Positions 38,317-47,530 of a DNA stretch of 64,000 nucleotides are shown piece after piece. A program made the translations under genes and the position numbers. Within the stretch, counting starts at the first letter, position 1. Every line of letters begins with the position of its first letter. Under the pieces are notes generated by a model. That model was not told where the DNA came from. It searched no databases and was given only the letters and a program-made list of their open reading frames with translations. Origin of the DNA: Pseudonocardia autotrophica (lineage in GTDB: Bacteria; Actinomycetota; Actinomycetes; Mycobacteriales; Pseudonocardiaceae); contig NZ_AP018920.1 of the NCBI RefSeq assembly GCF_003945385.1, forward strand, positions 2,914,001 through 2,978,000. The letters run 5' to 3'.

Positions 38317-39383
38317 GCGTCGATCCGCTTCAGCACGGCGGCGGTCATCTCGTCGGTGCCTGCGGTGCCCCCCAGGTCACCGGTGCGCACCTCCAGCAGC
38401 GCGGAGCGGATCGCGGCCAGCACCTCGGCGCCCGCCTCCGGGTAGCCGAGGTGCTCCAGCAGCAGGCCCGCCGACCAGATCGCGCCGAGCGGGTTGGCGA
38501 TCCCGCGGCCCGCGATGTCCGGGGCGGAGCCGTGCACCGGCTCGAACATCGACGGGTGCGTACCCGTCGGGTCGAGGTTCCCCGACGGCGCGATCCCGAT
38601 CGACCCGGCGACGGCCGCGGCCAGGTCGGACAGCACGTCACCGAACAGGTTGGACGCCAGCACCACGTCGAACGACGACGGGTCCAGTACCAGCTTCGCG
38701 GCGAGGGCGTCGATGTGCTCGGAGCGCCACTGCACGCCCGCGAACGCGGCGGCCCGTTCGGTGACCACCTCGTCCCAGAACGGCATGGTGTGCACGATCC
38801 CGTTCGACTTCGTCGCCGACACCAGCCGGTTCCGCCGCCGCGACGCCAGGTCGAACGCGAAGTCCGCGATCCGGCCGACCCCGCGCCGGGTGAACACCGC
38901 CTCCTGCACCGCGAACTCGCCGTCGGTGCCGCGGCCGAACCGGCCACCCATCTCGGAGTACTCGCCCTCCGAGTTCTCCCGGACGATCACCAGGTCGACG
39001 CCGCCCTCGGTGTCCCCGGGACGTGCCGCGGACAGCGGCGAGCGCACGCCGTCGAACACCGTGATCGGGCGCAGGTTCACGTACTGGGAGAACTCGCGGC
39101 GGATCGGGATGAGCAACCCCCACAGCGACACGTGATCGGGCACCCCCGGCCAGCCGACGGCGCCGAGCAGGATCGCGTCGTGCTGCCGGATCCGGTCCAG
39201 GCCGTCGTCGGGCATCATCGCGCCGGTGTGCGCGTAGCGCTCGCACGACCAGTCGAACTCGTCGTAGCCGAACGTCAGGCCGTGCCTGCGCCCGACGGCG
39301 TCCAGCACGGCGGTGGCGGGCGGAAGAACCTCCTTGCCGATCCCGTCGCCCGGGATCAGCGCGATGCGCAGCGACGTCGTCAT
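38313..39383 (-). CDS. Tartrate dehydrogenase / beta-decarboxylating dehydrogenase (TtuC-like)
   Basis: This 356-aa isocitrate/isopropylmalate-dehydrogenase-fold enzyme uses NAD(P) and a divalent metal to oxidise and decarboxylate a 2-hydroxy acid. Visible motifs are ALIPGDGIGKEV, the substrate loop VRENSEGEYSEMGGR, KSNGI with the catalytic Lys region, DVVLASNLFGDVLSD with metal-binding Asp, and FEPVHGSAPDIAG. The GREYSE-type loop fits tartrate dehydrogenase. Co-transcribed with the TPP enzyme. Confidence 0.9.
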   Translation of the reverse strand: MTTSLRIALIPGDGIGKEVLPPATAVLDAVGRRHGLTFGYDEFDWSCERYAHTGAMMPDDGLDRIRQHDAILLGAVGWPGVPDHVSLWGLLIPIRREFSQYVNLRPITVFDGVRSPLSAARPGDTEGGVDLVIVRENSEGEYSEMGGRFGRGTDGEFAVQEAVFTRRGVGRIADFAFDLASRRRNRLVSATKSNGIVHTMPFWDEVVTERAAAFAGVQWRSEHIDALAAKLVLDPSSFDVVLASNLFGDVLSDLAAAVAGSIGIAPSGNLDPTGTHPSMFEPVHGSAPDIAGRGIANPLGAIWSAGLLLEHLGYPEAGAEVLAAIRSALLEVRTGDLGGTAGTDEMTAAVLKRIDA

Positions 39384-39467
39384 CGTCCCAGTGGACACGG
39401 TGTGACCCTGTCCGCGGAACCCGGGGTCCGGGTTGCGCCGAGCACTCCGGCACCCACGAATGGTGGG

Positions 39468-40934
39468 GTGAACGATCCCGATCCGCGGCGCTGGTGGGCG
39501 CTGTCCGTCTGCCTGGTGGCGGGCTTCATGAGCCTGCTCGACGTCAGCATCGTCAACGTCGCCCTGCCGTCGGTGCAGGCCGGGCTGGACGCCTCGGCCG
39601 CCCAGGTGTCCTGGGTGGTGTCGGGCTACGCGCTGACCTTCGGGTTGGTCCTGGTCGCGGCGGGCCGGCTCGGCGACGACCGCGGGCGGCGCCGGATGTT
39701 CCTGATCGGGCTGGCCCTGTTCACCCTGACCAGCGCGGCCGCCGGGCTGGCTCCGACCGCCGAGGTGCTGGTCGTGGTCCGGCTGCTGCAGGGCGCCGCG
39801 GCCGGCCTGATCTCCCCGCAGGTCGTCGGGTTCATCCAGGACCTGTTCCGCGGGCCGGAGCGGGGCACCGCGTTCGGCCTGTTCGGCACCGTCGTCGCGA
39901 TCTCCACGGCGGTCGGCCCGCTGCTCGGCGGCCTGCTGCTGGCCTGGGCGGGCGACGCGGACGGCTGGCGCTGGGTGTTCTTCGTCAACATCCCGATCGG
40001 GCTGGCGGCGCTGCTGTTCGCGGCCAGGGTGCTGCCCCGGGATCGGCCGGGCCCCTCCCGGCGCCGGCCGTTGGACCTGCCGGGGGTGCTGTTGCTGGGC
40101 ACGGCGGTGGTCTGCCTGATGCTGCCGCTGGTGCTCGCCGAGCGGGATCCGGCGGCAGCGCCGTGGTGGCTGCTGGGAGTCTCGGCGGTCGCGCTGGCCG
40201 GGTTCGTCGGCTGGGAGCGGGTGGCGGCGCGCCGGCACGGTCATCCGCTGGTCGACTTCGGGCTGCTGCGGATCCGCAGTTACGCGGTCGGCGCGACGCT
40301 CGGCATGGCCTACTTCGCCGGATTCACCTCGATCTTCTTCGTGCTCACCCTCTACCTGCAGGACGGACTGGGCTACACCCCGCTGCAGACCGGGCTGGTG
40401 CTGACGCCGTTCGCGCTGAGCTCGGCGGTGACCTCCACGGTGGGTGGACGGCTGGTCGCCCGGTACGGGCAGGCGGTGGTCGTCACCGGGCTCGCCGTCG
40501 TACTGGCCGGGCTGCTCGCCACCGACATCGCACTCGCGCTCACCGCGGGCGGGCCGCTGACCGGGTGGGTGGTCGCGGGCACGCTGCTGGTCGCCGGGGC
40601 CGGCGGCGGGCTGGTCGTCGCCCCGAACCAGACGATCGCGCTGTCGGAGATCCCGCCGGCCTCCGGCGGCACCGCCGCCGGGGTGCTGCAGACCGGTCAG
40701 CGGATCGGGACGGCCGTCGGGCTGTCGGTGGTGGCCGCGGTGTTCTTCGGCAGGCTGACCGCCACCGGGGACTGGGCGTCCGCGATCTCGCACGGCCTGG
40801 TGGTCACCGTCGGCCTGGTCGCGGTCGCGCTGGCGCTCGGCGTCACCGATCTGGTGCTGTCCCGGCGCCGGGGGCGCGCGGGCACCACCGCCGGGGAGCC
40901 CACCCATCTGGGCGGCCCCACCGGCGGTGGTTGA
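39468..40934 (+). CDS. MFS drug/metabolite exporter, DHA2 (14-TM) family
   Basis: This 488-aa exporter has about 14 hydrophobic segments. The signature SLLDVSIVNVALPSVQAGL (motif D1), GRLGDDRGRRRMF (motif A) and GP-rich motif C (AVGPLLGGLL) fit EmrB/QacA-type proton antiporters. The GTG at 39468 follows GGTGGG. It is divergent from the tartrate-dehydrogenase operon, so its substrate may be linked to that pathway. Confidence 0.88.
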   Translation: MNDPDPRRWWALSVCLVAGFMSLLDVSIVNVALPSVQAGLDASAAQVSWVVSGYALTFGLVLVAAGRLGDDRGRRRMFLIGLALFTLTSAAAGLAPTAEVLVVVRLLQGAAAGLISPQVVGFIQDLFRGPERGTAFGLFGTVVAISTAVGPLLGGLLLAWAGDADGWRWVFFVNIPIGLAALLFAARVLPRDRPGPSRRRPLDLPGVLLLGTAVVCLMLPLVLAERDPAAAPWWLLGVSAVALAGFVGWERVAARRHGHPLVDFGLLRIRSYAVGATLGMAYFAGFTSIFFVLTLYLQDGLGYTPLQTGLVLTPFALSSAVTSTVGGRLVARYGQAVVVTGLAVVLAGLLATDIALALTAGGPLTGWVVAGTLLVAGAGGGLVVAPNQTIALSEIPPASGGTAAGVLQTGQRIGTAVGLSVVAAVFFGRLTATGDWASAISHGLVVTVGLVAVALALGVTDLVLSRRRGRAGTTAGEPTHLGGPTGGG

Positions 40935-40940
40935 GCGCGG

Positions 40941-42287
40941 TCAGGTCCTGGCGGCCGGTGCCACGTCGTCGTGCTCCCGGAGCCCGGAGCGCAGCGTCTC
41001 GGTCATCAGGTAGGAGCAGCCCATCGAGACGAGCGCGATGAACGCGACGTATCCGGCGACCGCGTAGAGCGACCCGGTCCAGGCGACCAGCGCGGTGCAC
41101 AGCAGCGGCGCGATGCCGCCGAGGATCGACGCGATCTGATAGGCCAGCGACGCCCCGGAGTACCGCATCCGGGTGGAGAACTGCTCGGCGAAGAACGCCG
41201 ACTGCGGCCCGTAGACCGCGGACCGGCAGGCCTGCACGACGAGACCGCCCAGGATGAACAGCCAGACGTTGCTGGTCGAGACCAGCCAGAAGTAGGGCAC
41301 CGCGAACACCGCGAGCAGACCCATCCCGGCCAGGAACAGCGGCCGGCGGCCGAGCCGGTCGGAGAGCAGGCCGAAGGCGAGGATCATCGGGATGTCGGAC
41401 AGCGACAGGAAGGCGTTCGCGGTCAGGATCGTCGTGCGGTCGTAGGCGAGCTCCTGGGTCGCGTAGGTGACCAGCCACACCGAGCCCACGTAGAACGTCG
41501 AGTTGGTTGCCAGGAAGGAGCCCGCGGCCAGCGCGATCTCCTTCGGGTAGGTGCGGAGCGCCTCGAACACGGGCATCCGGTTCGCGGTCTTCTCGTCCAT
41601 CGACCGCTGGAACACAGGTGACTCGTGCACCCCGAGCCGGATCCACATGCCGACGCCGATCAGCGCGATGCTGGCCAGGAACGGCACCCGCCAGCCCCAG
41701 GACAGGAACTGCTCATCGGTGAGCAGCGCGGACAGCACCGCGAAGGTTGCGGTGCCCATGACCAGACCGAGCGGGACGCCGACCTGCGGCCAGCTGCCGT
41801 AGAACCCGCGTCGGTGCGCCGGTGCGTGCTCGACGGCCATCAGCGCCGCCCCGCCCCATTCGCCACCGACCCCGAAGCCCTGCAGGAACCGCAGCGTGAC
41901 CAGCAGGACCGGGGCCCAGATGCCGATCGTGTCGTAGCCGGGTAGCAGCCCCATGCCGACGGTCGCGGCTCCCATCAGCAGCAGCGAGTAGACGAGCATC
42001 GGTTTGCGGCCGATCTTGTCGCCGAAGTGGGCGAAGACCGCTCCGCCGATCGGGCGGGCGATGAACCCGACGGCGAACGCGCCGAACGAGGCCAGCGTGC
42101 CGGCCAGCGGATCCACCGATGGGAAGAACACCTGGCCGAACACCAGTGCCGCGGCGGTGCCGAAGATGAAGAAGTCGTACCACTCGATGGTGGTGCCGAT
42201 GAGGCTGGCGGTGGCGACCTTGCGGGACGACCGGAGCGTGGGTGCCACGGTTCCTCCCGGCGACGCCGACGGGACGGATGACGACAT
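40941..42287 (-). CDS. MFS metabolite:H+ symporter (MHS family)
   Basis: This 448-aa importer of organic acids or osmolytes has 12 helices. The motifs IGTTIEWYDFFIFGTAAAL and ARPIGGAVFAHFGDKIGRKP are diagnostic of the MHS family (KgtP, ShiA, ProP relatives). It is convergent with the DHA2 exporter at a six-base gap. The substrate cannot be read from the sequence. Confidence 0.92.
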   Translation of the reverse strand: MSSSVPSASPGGTVAPTLRSSRKVATASLIGTTIEWYDFFIFGTAAALVFGQVFFPSVDPLAGTLASFGAFAVGFIARPIGGAVFAHFGDKIGRKPMLVYSLLLMGAATVGMGLLPGYDTIGIWAPVLLVTLRFLQGFGVGGEWGGAALMAVEHAPAHRRGFYGSWPQVGVPLGLVMGTATFAVLSALLTDEQFLSWGWRVPFLASIALIGVGMWIRLGVHESPVFQRSMDEKTANRMPVFEALRTYPKEIALAAGSFLATNSTFYVGSVWLVTYATQELAYDRTTILTANAFLSLSDIPMILAFGLLSDRLGRRPLFLAGMGLLAVFAVPYFWLVSTSNVWLFILGGLVVQACRSAVYGPQSAFFAEQFSTRMRYSGASLAYQIASILGGIAPLLCTALVAWTGSLYAVAGYVAFIALVSMGCSYLMTETLRSGLREHDDVAPAART

Positions 42288-42359
42288 GGCGGCCGACGCT
42301 AAACGACCGATCGGTGCATGTCGAGACGCAGCGTTGGCCCGCGGAACAGCCGGGCCGGA

Positions 42360-43697
42360 TCAGCCGGCCGGGACCCGGCGGCCCGGGAGGATCGCGGCGA
42401 GGAACAGCACGACCAGCCCGGCCAGCGGGACGATCAGCAGGCCGGTCCGCAGCCCGGCGGCGTCCGCGATCACCCCGATCACCGGCGGGGACAGGAGGAA
42501 ACCGACCCGCATCAGCCAGGTCACCACGGTCAGCCCGGTCCCCGGTGCGAGGCCCGGGATCCGGTCGGCGGCGGTCATCGCTGCCGGGACCAGGGTCGCC
42601 ACCCCGAAGCCGGCGATCCCGAACCCGGCGACGGTGCCCGGCACCGTCGGGAACGCGAGCGCGGTCCCCATCCCGGCGAGCACCAGGCCACCCCCGGCCC
42701 TGGTCACCGCCCGCTGGCCGAACCGGTCGACCATCCGGTCGCCGATCAGCCTGCCGACGAACTGGCAGCCCTGCAGGGCCACGAACCCGAGCCCGGCGAC
42801 GGCCGCACCGGCACCCAGGCCCTGCAGGTACACGGCGGCCCAGGTGGCGCCGGCGTCCTCGACGATCGTCCCGGAGTTCGCGACCAGCCCGAACGCCAGC
42901 AGGAGCAGGACCGTCCGGAACCCGAGCCCGGCCCAGGGGCGGCTGCCGGTCGGCGACAGCCGGTCCGCGGCTGTGCCGGTCTTCGCGGCCGCGTTCGAGG
43001 CGGCACCCGTGGCGGTGGCTGTGGCCGTGTTCGTAGCCGAGCCGGCGGAGTCCGTGGCGGTGTCCGCGGAGTCCGTGGCCGGGGCCGGAGCGGCGGCGCG
43101 CTCGGCGTCCTCCGGCCCGCGCAGGAGCAGCGGGTACACCGCGACCGCGATCAGCACCGACAACACCGACGACAATCCCAGGTGCAGCGGGAGCAACAGC
43201 GCGATCCCGGCCGCCGCCGACCCCATCAGTCCGCCGGCGACCGCGCCGACCGACCACAGCGCGTGGAACGAGTTCAGGATCGACCGGCCGTAGCGGCGCT
43301 GTACCCGCAGGCCGTGCGCGTTCTGGGCGACGTCGACGACCGCGTCCGCCGCCCCGACCAGGAACATCGCCGCCGCGAACAGGCCCCAGCCCGGGGCGAA
43401 CCCGACCAGCACCACACCGGCGGCGATCGCGGCCATCCCGAACGACGCCACCCGCGACGACCGGTACCGCGCGATCAGCGCGCCCGCGGTCAGCCCGGCG
43501 AGCAGGGCGCCGAACGGCATCGCCGCCACGGCCAGGCCCAGCTGGGCGTTGCTCAGCCCGAGATCGTCCTTGATCTGCGGGAACCGGGGGAGCAGGTTCG
43601 CGTAGACCAGGCCGTTGGTGAGGAACACCAGCCCGACCCCGGCGCGGGCACGTCGTTCGATCCGGCCGGGCCGTTGCGCCGTCGTTCGTTCCACCAC
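42360..43697 (-). CDS. MFS transporter (YbjJ/fucose-permease-like)
   Basis: This 445-aa protein has 12 hydrophobic segments. The LVYANLLPRFPQIKDDLGL start and the WSVGAVAGGLMGS segment resemble the YbjJ/FucP-type subgroup. The central loop carries an Ala/Thr/Asp-rich insert of ~45 residues (repeats such as DSADTATDSAG), probably cytoplasmic and disordered. Substrate unknown. Confidence 0.85.
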   Translation of the reverse strand: MVERTTAQRPGRIERRARAGVGLVFLTNGLVYANLLPRFPQIKDDLGLSNAQLGLAVAAMPFGALLAGLTAGALIARYRSSRVASFGMAAIAAGVVLVGFAPGWGLFAAAMFLVGAADAVVDVAQNAHGLRVQRRYGRSILNSFHALWSVGAVAGGLMGSAAAGIALLLPLHLGLSSVLSVLIAVAVYPLLLRGPEDAERAAAPAPATDSADTATDSAGSATNTATATATGAASNAAAKTGTAADRLSPTGSRPWAGLGFRTVLLLLAFGLVANSGTIVEDAGATWAAVYLQGLGAGAAVAGLGFVALQGCQFVGRLIGDRMVDRFGQRAVTRAGGGLVLAGMGTALAFPTVPGTVAGFGIAGFGVATLVPAAMTAADRIPGLAPGTGLTVVTWLMRVGFLLSPPVIGVIADAAGLRTGLLIVPLAGLVVLFLAAILPGRRVPAG

Positions 43698-43731
43698 CCG
43701 GCGAGCATGCCTGACGGCACCGGCCGGGTGA

Positions 43732-44742
43732 TCAGCCCCGCAGCGAGCTGAGCTTCCCCGCGGTCCGCAGCGCCCCGGACATCCCGCGGTAGGCGCTCTT
43801 GCGGGCGCCGTCGCGCAGGTTGCGCAGCTGGGCGCGACGATCCCGCCCGGCGCCGTTCCAGGCCAGCAGCGACCGGCCCCACGGGTCGCGGGCCAGCGCT
43901 GCGGTGCCTGCCTCGCGGGCGAGCAGCGACCAGCGGTCGCCGAAATCGTCCAGCCCGTCCCGATAGGCGAACACGGCGGGCCGCACGTAGGCCATCCCGG
44001 GGTGCATCCGACGCATGCCGGGGGCGTAGTCGGAGATCACCTTGTCCAGGCACTCGAAGCGCCGCTGCCGGTTCGAGCTGATCGAGCCGGTGCGCATCAG
44101 CCGCATGTCGAGCAGGTACCGGCGGGTGCCCCACATCAGCGGGTAGTTCGAGCCGGTCGCGATCCGCAGCCACATCTCGAAGTCGACGGCGGAGGGCAGC
44201 GACGAGTCGAACCCGCCGACCTGGTCGAAACAGGCCCGCCGGACCATCAGCGAGCTGCCGTTGTGCGGCGGGTTGTTCTCGACGAGCTGCTTGTCGACGT
44301 CGATCCGGCCGGCCGGCTGCCAGCGCAGCGCGACCACCTGCCCGCTCTCGAGCATCACGCGGCTGTGGCAGTAGGCCATGCCCACCCCGGGCGGGGCGGT
44401 GTGCATGGTCTCCAGCATGTGCCGCAGGAACTGCGGGTGCCAGCGGTCGTCGCCGTCGAGGAACGCGACGAACGGGGCGGCGCTGTCGGCGAGCGCCCGG
44501 TTGCGGGCGGCGCCGGAGCCGCCGTTCTCGACCTGGATCAGCCGGATCCGGGGATCGAGGGCGGCCCGCGCACGCACGACGTCCGCCGTGTCGTCGGTCG
44601 ACCCGTCGTCCACGATGAGGTACTCGAAGCGTGACTCGGTCTGTGCGAGGACGGAGTCGATGGCCTCGGCGATCCACGGACCGACGTTGTAGGCCGGGGT
44701 GATCACGGTCACCAGAACGTTGTTGTTCCGCACGATCGGCAC
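43732..44742 (-). CDS. Family-2 glycosyltransferase
   Basis: This 336-aa GT-A enzyme transfers a sugar from an NDP-sugar. It has VITPAYNVGPWIAEAIDSVL, VDDGSTDDTADVV and AFLDGDDRW with the DxD-like metal site. The GTG at 44742 has GGAAGGAGCC upstream, so a longer in-frame start at 44784 is rejected. A C-terminal basic helical part follows the catalytic domain. The divergent ATP-grasp and the nearby flippase point to cell-surface polysaccharide. Confidence 0.9.
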   Translation of the reverse strand: MPIVRNNNVLVTVITPAYNVGPWIAEAIDSVLAQTESRFEYLIVDDGSTDDTADVVRARAALDPRIRLIQVENGGSGAARNRALADSAAPFVAFLDGDDRWHPQFLRHMLETMHTAPPGVGMAYCHSRVMLESGQVVALRWQPAGRIDVDKQLVENNPPHNGSSLMVRRACFDQVGGFDSSLPSAVDFEMWLRIATGSNYPLMWGTRRYLLDMRLMRTGSISSNRQRRFECLDKVISDYAPGMRRMHPGMAYVRPAVFAYRDGLDDFGDRWSLLAREAGTAALARDPWGRSLLAWNGAGRDRRAQLRNLRDGARKSAYRGMSGALRTAGKLSSLRG

Positions 44743-44981
44743 GTTATCAAGGCTCCTTCCGGGTGTGCGCGGCGGATCACGCACCCACCGTCATTCGTCC
44801 GGAGGGGTTATCCCTGACCCTGCACCACAAGGGCACTGCTCCGACAGTGTGATCATTGTCCGCGAACCGCAACGGCTCCGGATTCGAAGGAGTCCTCGTC
44901 CGGCGGCGTCCCGGTGTCACACCTGCCTGCACGACGTGCCCGGGGACGGGTGGCGAGGGGGGCTCCTCTACCCTCCGGAGA

Positions 44982-45872
44982 ATGTCGTTCGACGCTCGGG
45001 TGATGCTGTCCCGGCGGCTCCGATTCCTGCCGCACCGCGCATTCGCGATCATGCACCACGCTTTGTTCCAGGGTGAGATCACGACGTTCCGGAAGCCGAA
45101 GACCTACGCACAGTTGCTGGCGAAGAAGAATCTCGGCGAACAGACCGAACTGGTGCACGTCACCGCGGACAAGTACCGGGTGCGCACGCACGTCGCGGAC
45201 CGGGTCGGGGCCGAGCACCTGATCCCGCTGATCCAGGTGGTGGAGCGGGCCGAGGACCTCGACCTGGAGAGCCCGCAGCGGCCCTACGTGGTCAAGGGGA
45301 CGCACGGCTGCGACATGACGATCCTGGTCCCGCACCCGGCCGCCGCCGACCACGCCAGGATCCGGTCGACGGTCGCGCGCTGGCTGCGCACCGACTTCTT
45401 CCGGCACGGCTGGCGGGAGCGGCCCTACGAGGGCCTGACCCCGCGCGTGGTGGTCGAGGAGATGATCGGCGACGGGACCGCGGCGCCGAACGACTACAAG
45501 TTCTTCGTCTTCCACGGCGAGCCCGCCATGGTCGTGGTCGACCAGGACCGGTTCGTCGCGCACACCTCCACGATGATGCACCCGGACTGGGTGCCGTTCC
45601 GGATCTCCGGGCGGTTCTCCCAGGCGCAGGCGCTGCCGGAGAAGCCGGCGGGCTACGAGCGGATGCTCGAGATCGCCCGGTCGCTGGGGAAGGACTTCAC
45701 CTTCGCCAGGGTCGACCTGTACGACGTCGACGGGCACGTCTACTTCGGCGAGATCACGCACAACCCGGGCGGTGGCCTGGTCCGGCTGCGGCCCAGGGAG
45801 TTCGACCGGGCGCTGGGCACCCTGTGGCGCAACGGCACCCCGATCCCCGAGCGGTTCATCGACCGCGACTGA
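44982..45872 (+). CDS. ATP-grasp enzyme (TupA-like) of polysaccharide synthesis
   Basis: This 296-aa protein has the ATP-grasp pattern of the TupA-like ATPgrasp family. YVVKGTHGCDMTILV contains the lysine-bearing nucleotide loop. RVVVEEMIGDG and DYKFFVFHGEP follow, with FARVDLYDVDG and FGEITHNPGGGLV carrying the metal-binding acidic residues. It probably couples an amino acid or modifies a surface glycan. The 239-base divergent gap to the glycosyltransferase can hold both promoters. The start has GGAG only just upstream. Confidence 0.85.
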   Translation: MSFDARVMLSRRLRFLPHRAFAIMHHALFQGEITTFRKPKTYAQLLAKKNLGEQTELVHVTADKYRVRTHVADRVGAEHLIPLIQVVERAEDLDLESPQRPYVVKGTHGCDMTILVPHPAAADHARIRSTVARWLRTDFFRHGWRERPYEGLTPRVVVEEMIGDGTAAPNDYKFFVFHGEPAMVVVDQDRFVAHTSTMMHPDWVPFRISGRFSQAQALPEKPAGYERMLEIARSLGKDFTFARVDLYDVDGHVYFGEITHNPGGGLVRLRPREFDRALGTLWRNGTPIPERFIDRD

Positions 45873-45876
45873 CCGG

Positions 45877-47310
45877 TCAGTCGCGGATGCGCGGGATCCG
45901 CCGGGTCGGGTCGGTGCCGTCATCAGCCGGTCCTGCCGGGCCGGTGCTGTCCTCGACGCGCCCGATCACCTCGGTGACCTCGCCGGCGCCCGGATCGGCC
46001 GGAACCGACGGGCGGTCCGGTACCGGATGGGTGCCGCGCAGCCAGCGGACGACGATCGGCGCGAGGAACACCGCCAGCAGCAGCTCCGCGGCCAGCCACG
46101 ACCAGCCGACCGCGGCCAGCCCCAGCGACGGCGAGAACAGCACCGTCCCGCCCAGCACGACGACCGCGTGCACGAGCTGCTGCACGGCCAGCGGCCCGGT
46201 CCGGTTCGCCAGCCGGGAGCGGGTCATCCAGAGCGTGACCACGACCCGCGGGATCATCGAGATCATCAGCAGCTGCAGCAGCAGCGAGCCGTTCTCGGAG
46301 TACGCCCGGCCGTAGAGCAGCAGCAGCAATGGTGCGGCCAACGCCACCAGGACCGCCGCCGGCAGCACGATGACCGCGATCCGGCGCAGGATCGCACGGG
46401 CCAGCAGGTGCGCCCGCGCCGGATCCCGAGCCCCCTCGACGACCAGCGACGACGTGATCGCCACCGACAGCATGTTCATCGCGATGAACACGGTCTGGGC
46501 GGGCAGCAGGTAGGCGCTCTGCTCCGGGCCGAGCAGCTGGAGGATCAGCACCGGCAGGAACGACGACGTCGCCTGGTTGAACACCTGGCCGACGTAGTCG
46601 CCCGCCATGTAGCGGCGCAGGGTCGATGTCGCGGGCGCCCCGGCACCGGGCTCGGCGGCCGACTCCGCCGCGTGCCGAGGGACCAGCCGGCGTGCGATCA
46701 GCAGTGTGAACGGCACCAGCAGCGCGAGCACCGGCGCCGACCAGGACGTGAACACCCCGTCCGACACCGAGGTGAAGGACACCGCGACCAGCAGCATCAG
46801 CTTGACGACGCCGTACACGCCGTTCTCCAGCGCGACCCACATCGCCGAGCGCAGGCCGGTGAACACCTGGTCCTGCAGGTTGAAGATCGACCACGCGGCC
46901 GTCGAGATCACGAACCAGAGCGCGAAGCCGGGTGAGACCCACAGCGGGTCGCCGGGTGAGTGGACCAGGTTCAGATAGATCATCACCCCGGCCGAGGCGA
47001 CGGTGCCGAGCCCGGCCGACACCGCATAGGCCAGCCGCACCAGTCGCGCCGAGTCGTTCCCCGCGGTCGGCAGGAACCGGATCAGCGCCTGCCCGAAGTT
47101 GAGCGTGGTCAGCACCGAGATGAGCATCATCAGGTTGACCAGCGCCGAGCCGCGCCCGACGTCGTCGGGGGTGTAGGTGCGCGCCGCGAAGATCCAGTAC
47201 AGCAGGCCGAACCCGGAGTTGACGACCGTGTTCAGCATCAGTGCGTAGGCGTTGCGGTAGAGCGGGTTGCTCATCTCCCGCCGCACCGACCGGACCCGGC
47301 CGGCGAGCAT
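45877..47310 (-). CDS. Polysaccharide flippase (Wzx/MATE-like)
   Basis: This 477-aa membrane protein has about 12-14 helices, beginning NAYALMLNTVVNSGFGLLYW, as in the polysaccharide transport family of the MOP superfamily. It probably flips a lipid-linked glycan made by the neighbouring glycosyltransferase and ATP-grasp protein. The C-terminal ~50 residues are hydrophilic. The ATG at 47310 is chosen; a longer GTG at 47325 is possible. Convergent with the ATP-grasp gene. Confidence 0.85.
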   Translation of the reverse strand: MLAGRVRSVRREMSNPLYRNAYALMLNTVVNSGFGLLYWIFAARTYTPDDVGRGSALVNLMMLISVLTTLNFGQALIRFLPTAGNDSARLVRLAYAVSAGLGTVASAGVMIYLNLVHSPGDPLWVSPGFALWFVISTAAWSIFNLQDQVFTGLRSAMWVALENGVYGVVKLMLLVAVSFTSVSDGVFTSWSAPVLALLVPFTLLIARRLVPRHAAESAAEPGAGAPATSTLRRYMAGDYVGQVFNQATSSFLPVLILQLLGPEQSAYLLPAQTVFIAMNMLSVAITSSLVVEGARDPARAHLLARAILRRIAVIVLPAAVLVALAAPLLLLLYGRAYSENGSLLLQLLMISMIPRVVVTLWMTRSRLANRTGPLAVQQLVHAVVVLGGTVLFSPSLGLAAVGWSWLAAELLLAVFLAPIVVRWLRGTHPVPDRPSVPADPGAGEVTEVIGRVEDSTGPAGPADDGTDPTRRIPRIRD

Positions 47311-47530
47311 GCCGCCGACGCTCACCGGACGCCTGCACAGCGGGTGAGGGACCGTCCGGTGCCGCCGCCGGCGGCGCTCGCAGCGAACACGATGCACACG
47401 CTAACGACGACCCGCCGCCGTCGACGGTCCGGGTGGGGCACCGAGGGCCGCACACCCTGATCGGGACTCGCGAACGTTGCGCTACGGTGCCAGTCCATTG
47501 GGGTGAATACCTGAACCGAGGGGGCTTCGG

